A stretch of 64,000 bases of DNA from Favolaschia claudopus (lineage: Eukaryota; Basidiomycota; Agaricomycetes; Agaricales; Mycenaceae). Within the stretch, counting starts at the first letter, position 1; every line of letters begins with the position of its first letter. Shown here piece by piece: positions 23,533-34,514 of this stretch. The stretch is from positions 1,302,001 to 1,366,000 of the forward strand of contig JAWWNJ010000052.1 of the NCBI GenBank assembly GCA_037176885.1. Reading direction: 5' to 3'. The translations under genes and the position numbers were made by a program. A model generated the notes under the pieces. The model saw only the letters and a list, made by a program, of their open reading frames with translations. It searched no databases and was not told the DNA's origin.

Positions 23533-24170
23533 CCCCCCCCTCCTCCTCCTCCTCCTCCTCCTCCTCCTCCTCACGCTGCACCTTATCATCGCCACCACCA
23601 TCTCCCACCTCTCCCCTCACACCACCCCCAACAATCTGCGCCTCCACATCCCCGAGCGCCTTCTTCCCATTCTTCCTCTTCCCGCTGAAAATTCTACGGG
23701 GCGTCTGCGTCTCTGACTGCCAGAAATTGCGCTCGCCCACTCAAAGGGCGTCGGATTCGTGATCTGCGTCAGCGAGGAGGAGACCAAGATTTTTTCTCCT
23801 GCTTTGCGCGCATGAAGTCCCGGATACGGCGAGTGGCGGCATAGAAGAACCTAGGGCTAGAAATCCGTTATTCTCCCCCAAAAGCGCATTTTTCAGGAGG
23901 AGCGACATCGGGCAAAAACCCCGGCGCTGCTCGGCTTCTGGTAGCTTCCAAAACAAGCGGCTCAAAACAATTGCCCTACCTGAGCACTGTGCAAGGGCAA
24001 TCGGAAAGGGTGAGGCGCATGGATGTCGAACTTCGTGTTGCAATGCATCCTATGAGATTGCTTTTGGCCTGCATTGGGTGTGGGGCACCGGGAAATGCCG
24101 AGAATCAGTCGCGTTGAGGGGTCGGGTGAGGGCGGAATGAGTGTCGGGATGTACGGAAATCAATAGGGTC
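23124..24170. other. Low-complexity region: poly-C and TCC microsatellite
   Basis: A C-run of about 40 bases (about 23491-23538) is followed by (TCC)n to about 23570. On minus this reads as poly-Gly then poly-Glu, flanked by a basic stretch (PRRIFSGKRKNGKKALGD) that could be a remnant of a host gene. Frames on both strands are long only because of the repeats. No function is supported. The C-run length may be an assembly estimate. Confidence 0.35.
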
Positions 24171-24391
24171 GTTCACGATAGCCTTTTTCCGCTCCTTTTT
24201 GCTTCCTTTTTGTTCTCCTTTTTTGTCCTTTTTGGGTTTCTCTTCGTTTTTCTTCGAGTTTTTTTTCCCTTTTTCATTTAGAATGTCAAAAAGGGTGTAT
24301 TGCCAAAAAGAACGGAGGCAAACGGTGTGTTTTAGCCAAAACAGTAGAAAAAATGGTCCGAAAAAGGGAGTCGAAAAAGGCTATCGTGAAC
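24171..24391. mobile_element. MITE with GTTCACGATAGCC ends (G1)
   Basis: GTTCACGATAGCCTTTTTC at the left is mirrored by GGCTATCGTGAAC at the right. The body is T-rich on the left arm and A-rich on the right, so the whole element is a long imperfect foldback. A second, partial copy follows directly (to about 24634). Confidence 0.65.
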
Positions 24392-24634
24392 GCTCCGTCC
24401 GGAATGTCCTTTTTCACTCCCTTTTTCAGCTCTCTTTTGCTCCTTTTCCATATTCTACAAGTTCTTGGCTCTAAACATGTTGACATTTCTATTGGGAGGT
24501 ATAAAAAGGTTCATTTGACAAAAACAACAAAGATCTACCGAGGTTTTTTGCCAAAACTGCAAAATGGGCAAAAAGGAAGACAAAAAGGAGAACAAAAAGG
24601 AAGTAAAAAGGGAGCCGAAAAGGCTATCGTGAAT
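24392..24634. mobile_element. Second G-family foldback, left end degraded
   Basis: The right end GGCTATCGTGAAT matches the G1 terminus and the pyrimidine/purine arms are again complementary, but the left end lacks CACGATAG. It truncates the transposase-like gene that starts near 24675. Confidence 0.55.
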
Positions 24635-25396
24635 GATCCTAATGACCCAAAGATTGTCAAACATCGTGAAAAGTGTTGAGCAGATTTTGTTGTCAACGTA
24701 CCGATATCCGAGTTCATTCAAATACCTCCGAGCGGTGCGAATACTAATTTTTCTGTCAAGTCCGTGTTTCTCCATGACGTCTTCCCTGCACAGATGATTG
24801 ACCAGTTTATCGGCTGTAATGAATTTCCCCAATTCCTGGAGATGAGTGCGTATATCATTTGCTAAATCTTCATCAGCGAGCATTGAAGTTTTCCACTGCC
24901 CGTAGGAATTAACCGGCAGAACTTTGCGATAAGCAATGTACTCTCGGCTAAGGGTCGCAAAAATACGGGCGCAATGAACACCACGGCCAACGGCAATGGC
25001 AGCTTGACCAGTCGAGTAGCCCCATTTTCCGTAGGTGGCCGAGTTGGGGTGTACTGTGAAAGATGGCTCCGAATTCCTTCCATTCGAACACGAACCCAAG
25101 GACTCAAGTCCGGAGCGTCGTAACCACCGCCAAGACCTCTACTTGGGCCACGGAGTACCAGTGAAATATCCGTCAGTGCAGCTTTAGCCGAAGTGACGTC
25201 CGGGGCGGCAGCAAGGATTTGTTTCCGGCCAATGGCAGCCATTTTCTGGAGAAAGCTTTGGGACGGAGCTGGACGCGGATATCCATCACCTGCAAATTCT
25301 CCCGCCTCTGGAGCGCACAATTTATCAAATTGAGGAAGGATCTCCTCGTTGTCGGACTCAGCGAGCATGGACGGCGCGTCCCGAGTTGGGAATGTC

Positions 25397-26508
25397 GGGA
25401 AAACCTTGATTCGGTTACAACGGATTGAGCTGGATGACGACCTTAGCACGGCTTGAGACGGCTTACAATCTGACCAGCCGGAAACTTGTATTAGAACATC
25501 AATTCAAGGTCAGATAAAATGCCTATGCTTTATTTTGTGTGATTTCCGCTCACCGCGAGTCATATGCTAGCAGTTGTTGAGCTTTCGTTCAACTTGTTTG
25601 ATCCCATGCCGAAGCTGCCGGGAGCGTTACAACATTTTCCCATGGACTCCACAACTTGACTTCACAAATACAGAGGGCTGCTGCGGACTGGCTCCCACGC
25701 TTCTTACACCCCAACCACCACCATCGTCATCTGCGATGCATGCCCATAGGCTCCTGCCGTCCCCTCTCGCACCGACTTTTCCACTTGGGGGCCGAGAACA
25801 GGAGCAAATCTGAAGTACTTGACTCAGCAGCAGACGCCGTTTATCAGTCAATCCGTGCGTCTAAATCCCTTTATTCAGCACGATGTTACGCCTCGCAAGC
25901 AGAGTTCACAGACCTTTGACTCGAAGCATGTCCACCGCCACAGCCGCCCCAGCTCTTCACAAATTCTACTGCGCAAGGCGTCCCACTGACTGCTTCAAGA
26001 GTCGACCGCGGTCGACCCCCAGGTTGTTGTTGCGTTGCAGAAGGGTCTGCCCAATCCAGTGCGTTGTTCACACTATCTTCGTGGCTTGCTTTGACAGTAT
26101 GGCTGTCGTAGCGGGTGGACCTTCTCAGCTCGCGCCCGGCCCCTTGCGTTCCATTTGTCTACAAGTTGTCGACTGTGCTTACTCAACATCTTTATCTACT
26201 CTAGTAGCTACACGTTGTAAGTTGCAACTGCCATGCGGGGAACGTCTCGAGAGTAGATGGACGTAGTTTCAATGTTTCAGACAGTCAACATAAGTCGTTT
26301 TCAATGCTATTGAGATCTGAATAAGCGGTAATCAAGGATAATGGCTGCTAATGGCATAATCGCTCTCAATCCAAGGCACGGATTGGCACGGTTTATAATG
26401 GCTTACAAGGTTCACACCTATGCGTTGTAATCCCCTTATGGCTTACGGGCTTAGAACAGCTTGTATTGGCTTAAGAGCCATTATAACCGGTTTGGGATTT
26501 TTCCGACA
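25397..26508. mobile_element. TIR element TGTCGG family (E), copy 1, TSD AA
   Basis: Ends TGTCGGGAAAACC and GGATTTTTCCGACA, with AA on both sides. The relative at 38875-39992 has TA on both sides, so the duplication appears to be 2 bp. Both copies share GGCTTA/TAATCCCCTTATG words near the right end and a Pro/His-like CCAACCACCAC stretch in the middle. The short ORFs inside are not recognisable. Confidence 0.65.
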
Positions 26509-26648
26509 AATGTATGAGTTGATGCACTATCATCTGCATCTCGGTGCGCAGAGACAAAGGCAGTTGACAGTTTACCTCAGAGCCTGAAGGCCATTGGTGC
26601 AGCTGTGGGGGTATCTGGTGTGTCTCCTTGAAAGAATACACTGGTATA

Positions 26649-27545
26649 CAGTCGAAGCTGTCGTAACACATAGGCCTCGGTCGAGCCAAAAAGGTATGGG
26701 GTATGGCAGAGTTATGGGTTTTCCCAGCCAAAAGTCGGTCAAAGTCCCCCAAAAATGTATGGGTTAAGGTAGTCTGAAATTGTTGGCGGGGTTCGACCCG
26801 GACCTCGGTTTTGTCACGGCTGTACATCATGTGCATTTCCCCACGCCCCAATGGGGCATGACACGTATGCGCTTCGGTGCTGTGGTACGCAGCGACGACC
26901 CACTGTGAAGGCTTCGCAAGCCTAGAGAAGTATTGAAAGACTGCCCAGCCCATAGATAGACATAATTCAGTGCTATTTCACGCTTTAGGACCATAACCAT
27001 CAAGTAATATTGTGTTCATGGAATAAGTATAGTATCTTCGGCATACGTACTGGTTATGACCCCGCCCAAAGCCCCAGATGCTTCACAATGGTAGATATTA
27101 GCCCCGGCAAGTGTAAATGTGGGGTTCCGAGCCCTTTATGCAGCCAACAAGCTCCATATTGGGCTCAAGTTGGACCGCCAACTTTTCCGAACGACGTGTC
27201 ATTTCCTTATCCGACCGTGTGAACTGGCACGTGTGTCACAGAATCCGAGGTCTTGGATGACAGGCGCCATCAAGTTCAGACTCTATATAATACTGTAGTA
27301 TTTCGTTCAATTCGTAAGAATTTTTCGAAATGTTTGGGATCGAAAATCCGAAAAATCGAGAAAAAATTATTGCCACCATTCTCGAGGCTCTTCAGAGGGC
27401 CTTGTGACCCGTGACAATACGAATTGAACGAAATACCACAGTAGATTTATCGACTATCATAAATCTTGTAGAGTCTGACTTGGTGAGACTAGGGTTAAGG
27501 CCGATTATGGGTTATGAGAGCTATGGGTTATGACAGCTTCGACTG
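26649..27545. mobile_element. D-family MITE, copy 2 (897 bp)
   Basis: CAGTCGAAGCTGTC at the left is mirrored at the right, with TA at 26647-26648 and 27546-27547. The terminal repeat differs from other D copies by a swapped inner palindrome (CGAAGC versus CGTCAC). It holds a smaller TA-flanked MITE at 27293-27441. Confidence 0.7.
27293..27441. mobile_element. 149-bp TA-flanked MITE (F)
   Basis: CTGTAGTATTTCGTTC and its mirror at 27441 are flanked by TA (27291-27292, 27442-27443). It is nested inside D2. The start resembles that of the element at 37130. Confidence 0.65.
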
Positions 27546-27865
27546 TAGTGGTCTGGAGGAGACGAGACGGCAGCATCTTCATCCATTGAAGTATTAAGAG
27601 ACTGTGAATCCGAGTCCTGTTTCCAATGAATTTTGTAATCAGTGGGTAATAAATGTGATAGAGCAGAGTGAGTCGGATATTACTTGACTGTTGCGACTCG
27701 CGATCGCTCTCGTCCTCATTCCGGTGCTTCTTTTGTGGACGCGTTTTGATAGGGCTCAACGCGATAGCCGCGACGCGTTTGATAGCTTTCTTTGGTGAAC
27801 CGTGATGGCAAAAGACCGTGTACGCGGTTCAGCCGGTCTCGCACAGACTTCTTCAGCGGAGGCAT

Positions 27866-28392
27866 AAGTGCGATACTGAGTGGCGTGGTATTTTAAAAAT
27901 TTCAAGCGCCTAACTGCCACAGAAACTTTGCGACGCGCCTATTAAAGTTACGCGAGGCGGGGAAAATCCTCATTTTGGGAACTCTTCCTTCAATTTCAAG
28001 ATTATCTCGGAATTTTAACTTGCAGCAGCAATACAGAAGCAATCTCCAGAGAACTGTTGGGCCAGATTTTTGATTTTAGCCCTCATTGCCTACATATTGC
28101 GCGTTCCGTGTCATCATATCCCAATATGGTCATGTCACGCTAAGTCACGTGGGGTAACAGAACATGTCTGTCCCCTACATACCTTAGAAGCTCCTTTGTG
28201 CATGTGAGCGCTCGAGGTCGTTGGGGAGGTGAACGAGCCAAATTCGACACATAGCGAGGCCAGTAGAGGCCCGTGGGAACCGACTAAGAACCGCTGATGG
28301 GTGCCGATCACTAACTAATTTAGCCATCACTAGCCAGCAGTGACGCCATCAAAAAGCCCTCTAGCACAGCTTATTGCTTTTCGGTGACGGCT
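27866..28392. other. Intergenic, no gene seen
   Basis: This is probably the upstream region of the broken minus-strand gene starting at 27865. There are no ORFs of note, no TATA box and no repeat found elsewhere in the window. Confidence 0.3.
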
Positions 28393-28506
28393 CTGATAAA
28401 AGGGGGAGCAAGCTCCCCCAATAACTGGAGTGGGATTCGAGCGCTCGACCATCGGGGCATGCACAGACTGCACTAAAATGGATCCCCGTTACTAACTGTT
28501 ACACCA
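28393..28506 (-). ncRNA. Pol III-like tRNA-derived unit with hairpin and TTTT
   Basis: On minus, a tRNA-like start (GTGGTGTAACAGTTAG, A-box-like, about 28505-28490) is followed by CGCTCGAATCCC (B-box-like, about 28432-28443). Then comes a perfect 8-bp hairpin, GGGGGAGC-TT-GCTCCCCC (28419-28402), followed at once by TTTT (28401-28398), the Pol III stop signal. No functional cloverleaf can be folded. A tRNA-derived SINE head or small RNA gene is an inference. Confidence 0.4.
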
Positions 28507-29104
28507 CGGAACAGTTGCAAGACAAGGAATGTTATCCGATATATGGGGTCCTTCACCGCACCTCCACTACACCCCCTTACTTGATCAGCTTTCAGCTTAA
28601 GCGCTTGAGCTTGACAAGTTCGACTTGATCAAGCTTGATATGCCTTCACCACCCTAAATCACCCTTACCATTTCCTCGCATATCGCACTAGATGCAAGAC
28701 TTTGTTGACAGATATATACTCGTCATGACCAAAAGTGATCGACAATATTTGCTATGACCACTGAGTATGATAGCAGACGGAACTTCATATCAAGCGGGAA
28801 TTTTGGCCAAAATTCTTTGAAACTTGAGATTTTGTTAAGGATTGGGCCAGTCCTCAAGAGTTCGTTTGAAATCCGTTGGCGGCAAATCCCGAGCAGAGGT
28901 AAGTAGCGCGAAGCTTTACTTACAAGATGTGACGAAGAGCAGTCGACTACGAGGCGACAGCTAGTTTCGGCACAAGGTAAGAGTTGCTGGGGTGGTCGGG
29001 ACCAGCGAAGTAACTGGCGTAAGGATCAAAAGAACGTATCTACATACAAGCCAGTATATATAGTGTGTACGGGTACTGATAGAAGAAATGATCGTAGGTT
29101 TGGG
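28507..29104. other. Intergenic, no gene seen
   Basis: Only short ORFs occur. A GGTAAGTAGCGCG word and TATATATAG (about 29055) are present but nothing ties them to a gene. Confidence 0.3.
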
Positions 29105-29688
29105 TAGAAAACGCTATAGACCCAACACTGTAGCGCACCATGTGACTCGGTGATGGCCGCTGTCTGCCCTTCGCGCGCGAGTCAAGTCAGCAAAGTTGAG
29201 AAGAGCTGAGGTCCAGGGGGCACCACAATGGTCAATTTTTGGTATACATACTACAGCATAATGATTTGGCTAGCCTGGTGATATTTCAAGGAATTCGATC
29301 GCGTCAGGCCAAAAGCAAGAATAAATAAGCAACAATTTAGCAAATTATCATGTTTCTCGGGGGAATGGGACACAGTCTACAAGCAACGCGACCTGGGTGA
29401 GGGACTTGAACCGCATTTGACGTGGCCTTCGCGCTCCGTGAAGATAGAAACTCCCCCGACGCCTCCCACCGACCTCTGACAGGCGCCCCATCACTGCTAA
29501 CATGGCCGAAAGCCGTATTCTATGCTAGTTATGGACTCTGAGACAGTATCTGCAACCATAAGGGAGTTCAAGGCCATCTAGAGGGCATTCTGAGAGGGGG
29601 GACTTGGGTTTTCCGCGCACAAAGGGCAGACAGCGGCCATCACCGAGTCACATGGTGCGCTACAGTGTTGGGTCTATAGCGTTTTCTA
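29105..29688. mobile_element. MITE with about 75-bp inverted ends (H)
   Basis: TAGAAAACGCTATAGACC runs inward at both ends and the inverted match continues for about 75 bp with only a few differences. It is 584 bp long. No target duplication was found. On minus the interior has GCGGTTCAAGTCCCTC, a consensus B box, at about 29408, with a weak A-box-like word near 29500. Confidence 0.65.
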
Positions 29689-30207
29689 TTTCCACTCTCC
29701 CGCGCCGCGGTGCACTCTGGTGCACTCCAAATTACAAAGCTTACAAGCTCAAACCTCGATAATCTGTTGCTATGCTTCACTCTCCGGGATTCTAGAACAC
29801 TATTTTACACCGGAAATCCGACCTCGACAACTTTCAGAATTTTGCAGCAAAAATGAATTCCATTCTCGTCTCTCTCGACGGCAGATCCCTTCCATTGCGA
29901 ATAACCTCCCCGTCCTCCATTCGATCTGGCAACACATATGCCTACAAACACTTACCTCTGTCTCTGCTGTCTTTGGATTGCTCGGGAGCGCCATCACTAC
30001 TTCAATCAACACGACACCATTAACTTGAAAAATACAGCCTCAAGTTTCTCATTCACTCTCTGCTGTTTCCCTTCCAATTCAAACACGCCCAGCCTTGCTC
30101 AGATCTCCCCCAACCCTTTCCTTCCCCGGACCTTCTGGTTTCGTCTCGAGAATGTCACGCTCTACCACCTGGACCCTGATCAACATGAAAGCATTAAAAC
30201 AAAAATC
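29689..30207. other. Intergenic with short ORFs
   Basis: A plus-strand ORF (about 29720-30028) has no recognisable domain. Its C-terminal end runs into the tandem repeat array, whose first diverged unit may begin near 30040. Confidence 0.3.
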
Positions 30208-30720
30208 TAAATTTCTCTTTCAATTTCCGCTCGTTTCCCTTGAACTCAAGCGTACCCGGCGTCGTTTTAGACCTCTCTAGATTTTTCTGCTGTCCGTTTG
30301 TGCGGTGTGTCCCGGGGACGCCGCGCTCGATGACTACCATCAATATCAGCTTCAAACCAAAAATGTATGTCTCTCTTTCAATTTCCCCTCAACTAAAGCC
30401 TACCCGGCGTTGTTTTAGACCTTTCTAGCTCTTCATGCTGCTTGTTTGTGCGGCGCTGTCCCGGGAACGCCGCGCTCAATGATTGCCATCAATATTAGCA
30501 TCAAAACAGAAATGTAAGTTTCTCTTCCAATTTCTACTCGTTTCCTCTGATCTCAAGCATTGCAAACATCAATTTGAAGCTGTATATTCTCTTATGGTGT
30601 TTTTTTTTCTTCGCTGTTGCCCCGGGACGTCGTGATCAATAGCTTGGAAACGAAATTGTGAGTCACTCTTCTGATTTCCTCTCATTTTCCTTGGACCCAA
30701 GCATTCAAAGCAAGGTTTGA
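30208..30720 (+). repeat. Degenerate tandem array, about 150-bp units
   Basis: At least three units repeat the order TTTCTCTTTCAATTTC, CAAGC, CCCGG, CGCCGCGCTC and ATCAATAT, each ending in a donor-like word: ATGTATGT, ATGTAAGT or TTGTGAGT. The last unit is the most diverged. The donor-like words could be remnants of a duplicated exon-intron pair or simply part of a satellite. Confidence 0.6.
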
Positions 30721-31179
30721 GGCTATATTCAGTTATATTATTTAGCGAGAATTTCCCCAGAATGTTGTCATCGAAGTGCCAACAGTAACCAGTTACAATG
30801 AGCCCGGGCCCGTTCCTAACGTTTTTTCATGACATTTTGTCATGATCTTCGCAATGATTCGCCCGGAAGTACCACCGAAGCGCTAGCCAGCTATCCCGAC
30901 GCCTTACTCCTTATGAAACTCCATATGGAAGAGGTATAAAACAGGATATATTTCAAGTACCGGACAATACAGTTGCAGTACTACTAGTATAATAATATTC
31001 TGACCTTCAAAATCTCGCCACCATCACGATCAGCGGTACTTTAACAGCTTGCGTGGCTCGGAAACACTACGGAGAATGGAAAAGGGGTAGAAAAGGGAAG
31101 CAACTCACCGGGTTAGACAGATCATTGAATGCTCTGTCGTCGTCAAGGAGCTAAATTACCACGACAGGGAAAGGCATTA

Positions 31180-31370
31180 CAGTCGTCACTGTCATAACCC
31201 ATACCTGTAGTACTTCCCCATAACCCATGATCTTGGGGGCAAATTTTCCTCGGTTTACAGTGTAAAAGTGCCCAAATTACGTGATATTTACCTGCGATAA
31301 CCCATAAAACCCTCATAACCCATACTTTTTTTGCCCCACCGAGGGGTATGGGTTTAGGCAGTGACGACTG
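31180..31370. mobile_element. D-family MITE, copy 3
   Basis: CAGTCGTCACTGTC...CAGTGACGACTG with TA at 31178-31179 and 31371-31372. The homologous CACTG copy at 41880 lacks it, so the empty site is visible. Confidence 0.85.
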
Positions 31371-31741
31371 TAATGAGCTGCAATGCACTCTCGCAGTATC
31401 ACTCACAATAATACCCTGCCCAACCACTTCATCCCGGCTCATCCTTCGCCACCTCTTAATCCTTTGAGAGTCTTGCGCACTGCAGAGAGATCTAGCTCGT
31501 GGATTGATCTTAGAGGGCGGTGACGTGGGTAAGGAGGCGTGGTCCGTTACAGCAGAGTGTGTTGGCGAGAGCGGCGGCGGCGGCGGCGCTCTACGATGGT
31601 GACTTGGAGGTCTGGGGGGGGGAGACAAGAGGCGTCGTGAGCGGCCGCAGTATATGTGTGCTGCGGATGTGGAGCAATGCTGTAAGTGACGTCATTGACT
31701 CGGCAGCTCGGCCGCAGGACTTAAAATTTGCTGGTTCTTCC

Positions 31742-32255
31742 TAGTCTCTCCTAGACAGACGCTCTATGTGGCAAGCTCGGTGCCCTCGCTACATAGAGTC
31801 TGTTCCTTACCGCGCCCCTCGGACCGTGTAAGAACCTTATTAGGTAATCTTATATAAGCCGGGAACCTCCGAGATCTTATTTCCCTTGCTTCCCCTCAGT
31901 ATTTGAAATTATTCTTGTAGCAGGCACCCCATTGTAACGCTTCAGAACGTCGGAGAGCTCTTTAGTGAATTTTCTTTGAGGGCTTTGACAAGCCACAATA
32001 TCTTTTCGCTCGTCCGAAGGCCTTCGGCCGAAAGTCACAAGACTTTCGCGCTAACTCTCTGCGGCCATTCTCCGCTATTTCTCGTGAATCTAAATACATA
32101 GGATTGTAGGTCGAGCTACTCTGATTGCACTGTACCCAAAATTTGAATGGAAAACGCGTCTTTGGAGGGAGGTATACGCGCCGTGAATTCTGCTTATATA
32201 AGATTACATAATAACGTTCTTACGCGGTCCGAGGGGCGCGGTAAACACTAGACTA
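31742..32255. mobile_element. 514-bp non-autonomous relative of the 6.1-kb element
   Basis: Ends TAGTCT and AGACTA with GGTTCTTCC duplicated exactly at 31733-31741 and 32256-32264 (9 bp). The left end matches the right end of the 16982-23114 transposon, including TAGACAGACGCTCTAT, a hairpin and CTTACCGCG. The right end, like that element's left end, lacks the hairpin. The interior has inverted TTATATAAG words and no ORF. The copy at 42290 shows the empty target site. Confidence 0.85.
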
Positions 32256-32571
32256 GGTTCTTCCAGGCCGAAATTCGTGATGTTTTGTCGTGAATGCAGG
32301 TTCAAGATTTTTATGTCACTTTTTGAAAGAGAATTTGAATTAGATGCATGATCCTGTCATGTGATCCCACAGTTGAATATGAGTGCGGTATCACACCTTG
32401 TAACTTTTAAAAGTTTTGGAGCATCATGAAACCAGTCTTGGGATTGGCCTGAGCTTCACGAGAGAGAGGATTCGTAAGCAAGCCATTGACATATTGGGCA
32501 TGAACTTCAAAACGAAGCTCGCTGCACTCCGCCCAAAGGCGAGGGAGCCAAGGCAGCCCACAACCAACAGC

Positions 32572-34514
32572 TCACCATGAAGCAGCCACAGGCGGGCGAA
32601 GACAGGGTGAAGCGCCACAGGCTCCACAAGAAAATGAGGGGAATGAACAGCAACAAGGGGAGAGGAGGGGAGAGGAGGGGAGGAAGGGGGAGAGGGGCAG
32701 GGGTGCTAGGAACGCACAATGACAATAGAGGGGGCAGTGACAGCGACACGGGCAGGGCGGGTACCGGACTTGGGGAGGGGCCAGTGGGGATACAGCTTTG
32801 CTAGCGTGAGCCACCGGAACCTCGAAAGGGCATCTGCTACGGAATTCTCGTCTGTTGGGATCCACAGGGCGGAAAGTGAAGTCCTTCTGAACGGCAAGGA
32901 GAGCGAACTGGCGGAAAAGCGCTTGGGTAGGAGGATGATCAATAGAGCCAGACTGCAGACAGGTAGAGATGGCCTCGTTATCAATACGAAAGATAACCTC
33001 CAACCCAGCCCAACAGTGACCCCAGACCTCCGCTGCCCGTAGCACAGCACGCATCTCCTTCCAATGGATCGGATGGCGTTCATACTTCACCGGGACAGGT
33101 TCAGTGAAGAAAAGGTCACCACCTCCCCAGTAACCGCCCAAACTCAGCTTACCACTAGCATCCGTGAAGATCTCGATGGTGGGACGCGGGGGTCCAATGG
33201 CGAAAATGCCATTGAAAGACGGGAGGAAGGTGTTCCACCACGCAATATCGAGTCGAGCAGAGGAAGGGAGACGGCGGCGCTGGTGACGGGGGAGAAGTGA
33301 AAGGCGCCCACGAAGTCCCGGATTCGGCGGGTGAAGAATCGTCCAACGGGAATCACTGACTGAGCAAAGACGAGATGGCCACAGAGTTTCTCTAGGTCAT
33401 GGTAGCTGGCAGTCCGACGAGACAGGCACCCATCCAGAAAGACAAGGAGGCGAGCAAGCTTATCTTTGGGCAGACGAGCCTGCATAGCAATGGTGTCCAG
33501 CTCAATGCCAAGGAACTCAAGGCAGTGGGTCGGACCCTCCTCCTTGTCGCTGGAGATTGAGAAGCCTAGCTCCTCCGCAACCGCCCGGAAGACAGCACGA
33601 CCATGACGAGCATACTCCACACCCTTGGAAGCGGGGGTGACATTGAGCCAATCATCTAGGTAGTGCTGAATAAGTGCCATGACCTCATCCCGAGAGAGGA
33701 GGACCCAGTGATGGGCCTCCGCAAAGTAATTGTAGATGCGGGGTCCCGTACGAACCCCAAAGGGCAGGAAGATGTCGAGGAATAAACGCCTCAACCACTC
33801 AAAGCCCATCAGGTGTATATGATCAAGGTGAATAAGAATATGCCTAAAAGCCGCCTCAAGGTCTGCCTTGTAAGAGAAAGACCGTTCGCCAGCCTGCCGG
33901 ATGCGCTCAATCGCCCCCATGACAGCCTCATACACCAGATGGCCAAACTCCGCTGGGATAGCGTCGTTGACGGATGAGCCAGGAGGGTACGAGAGATGAT
34001 GGATACGACGACGCTTCTCACTATATTTCTTGGGTACGGAGCCTAGCGGGGACAGGACAGGCTTCACAGCAGAGTCTGTGATATCGACAATACGCCCCAG
34101 AGAAATCTCGTGAGCAATGTCTTTATCTACTGTCTCGGGAAATGCAAGTGCAGAAGGAAGAGGGACAGGGGCAGAGGAAGAGGGAGGAGGCATACGCGCA
34201 GGATCCACACCTAGAAGGACACCATGGCGGATGGCAGAGACGAGGGTCTCAGCAAACACCTGATCTGGGTAATCAATGAGGGCGTGCGCCCAAGCTGTGC
34301 AGCTTTGAGGGCGGCATTGGCTTTGAATGAGGAGTCGTGAGCGGGAAGAGGAGGTCTGTATTAGGGTGTGCTGGAGGAAGCAGTGGTGGTGGTAGCACCT
34401 CAAAAGTAGGAGCATGGTCAGATTCCACAATTTTGGCAGATGATGATTGGGGAGACAAGACTTCCCTGCTCGATTCCGAGCGAGGAGAGCCAGAAGCATC
34501 TCCCCCTCGCTCAC
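32572..34514 (-). pseudogene. DIRS-like reverse transcriptase and RNase H
   Basis: The main frame (34514-33144) carries RT motifs: VLSPLGSVPKK, RRIHHLSYP, YKADLEAAFRHI, LPFGVRTGP, HYLDDWL (catalytic LDD) and LEFLGIELDT. The frame then shifts near 33300; the next frame (IEIFTDASGKLS, then HWKEMRAVLRAAEVWG and FRIDNEA) is an RNase H of the type fused to DIRS-like RTs. A second shift near 32870 leads to WIPTDENSVADALSRF. Two frameshifts make it inactive. The leading 100 residues are Pro/Ser-rich. Confidence 0.7.

Larger units (their letters stand above)
24675..27865 (-). pseudogene. Transposase-like gene broken by three elements
   Basis: Reading on minus, MPPLKKSVRDRLN at 27865 begins exon 1, which ends at a GTAATA donor (27683); the exon DSDSQSLNTSMDEDAAV follows. 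This is cut by MITE D2 (26649-27545), resumes for about 140 bp with another intron, is cut by element E1 (25397-26508), then continues APSMLAESDNEEILPQFD... through a helix-rich DNA-binding-type region (SIRTARRYLNELGYRYVD) and stops at the G foldback. Virtual removal of E1 joins the frame cleanly (STHTF/PTRDAPSM). The RTARRYLNELGY region recalls the HTH part of DDE-type transposase-like proteins common in Agaricomycetes. Frameshifts near 27730 and 25050 also exist. The catalytic part is absent. Confidence 0.5.

Noticed and set aside
23248..23740. Poly-Pro ORF on plus and poly-Gly/Glu ORF on minus
   Set aside because: Both depend on the C-run and TCC repeat; not treated as genes.
13117..31370. 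CATAACCCATA words as telomeric repeats
   Set aside because: They occur only in the ends of D MITEs and are not in tandem.
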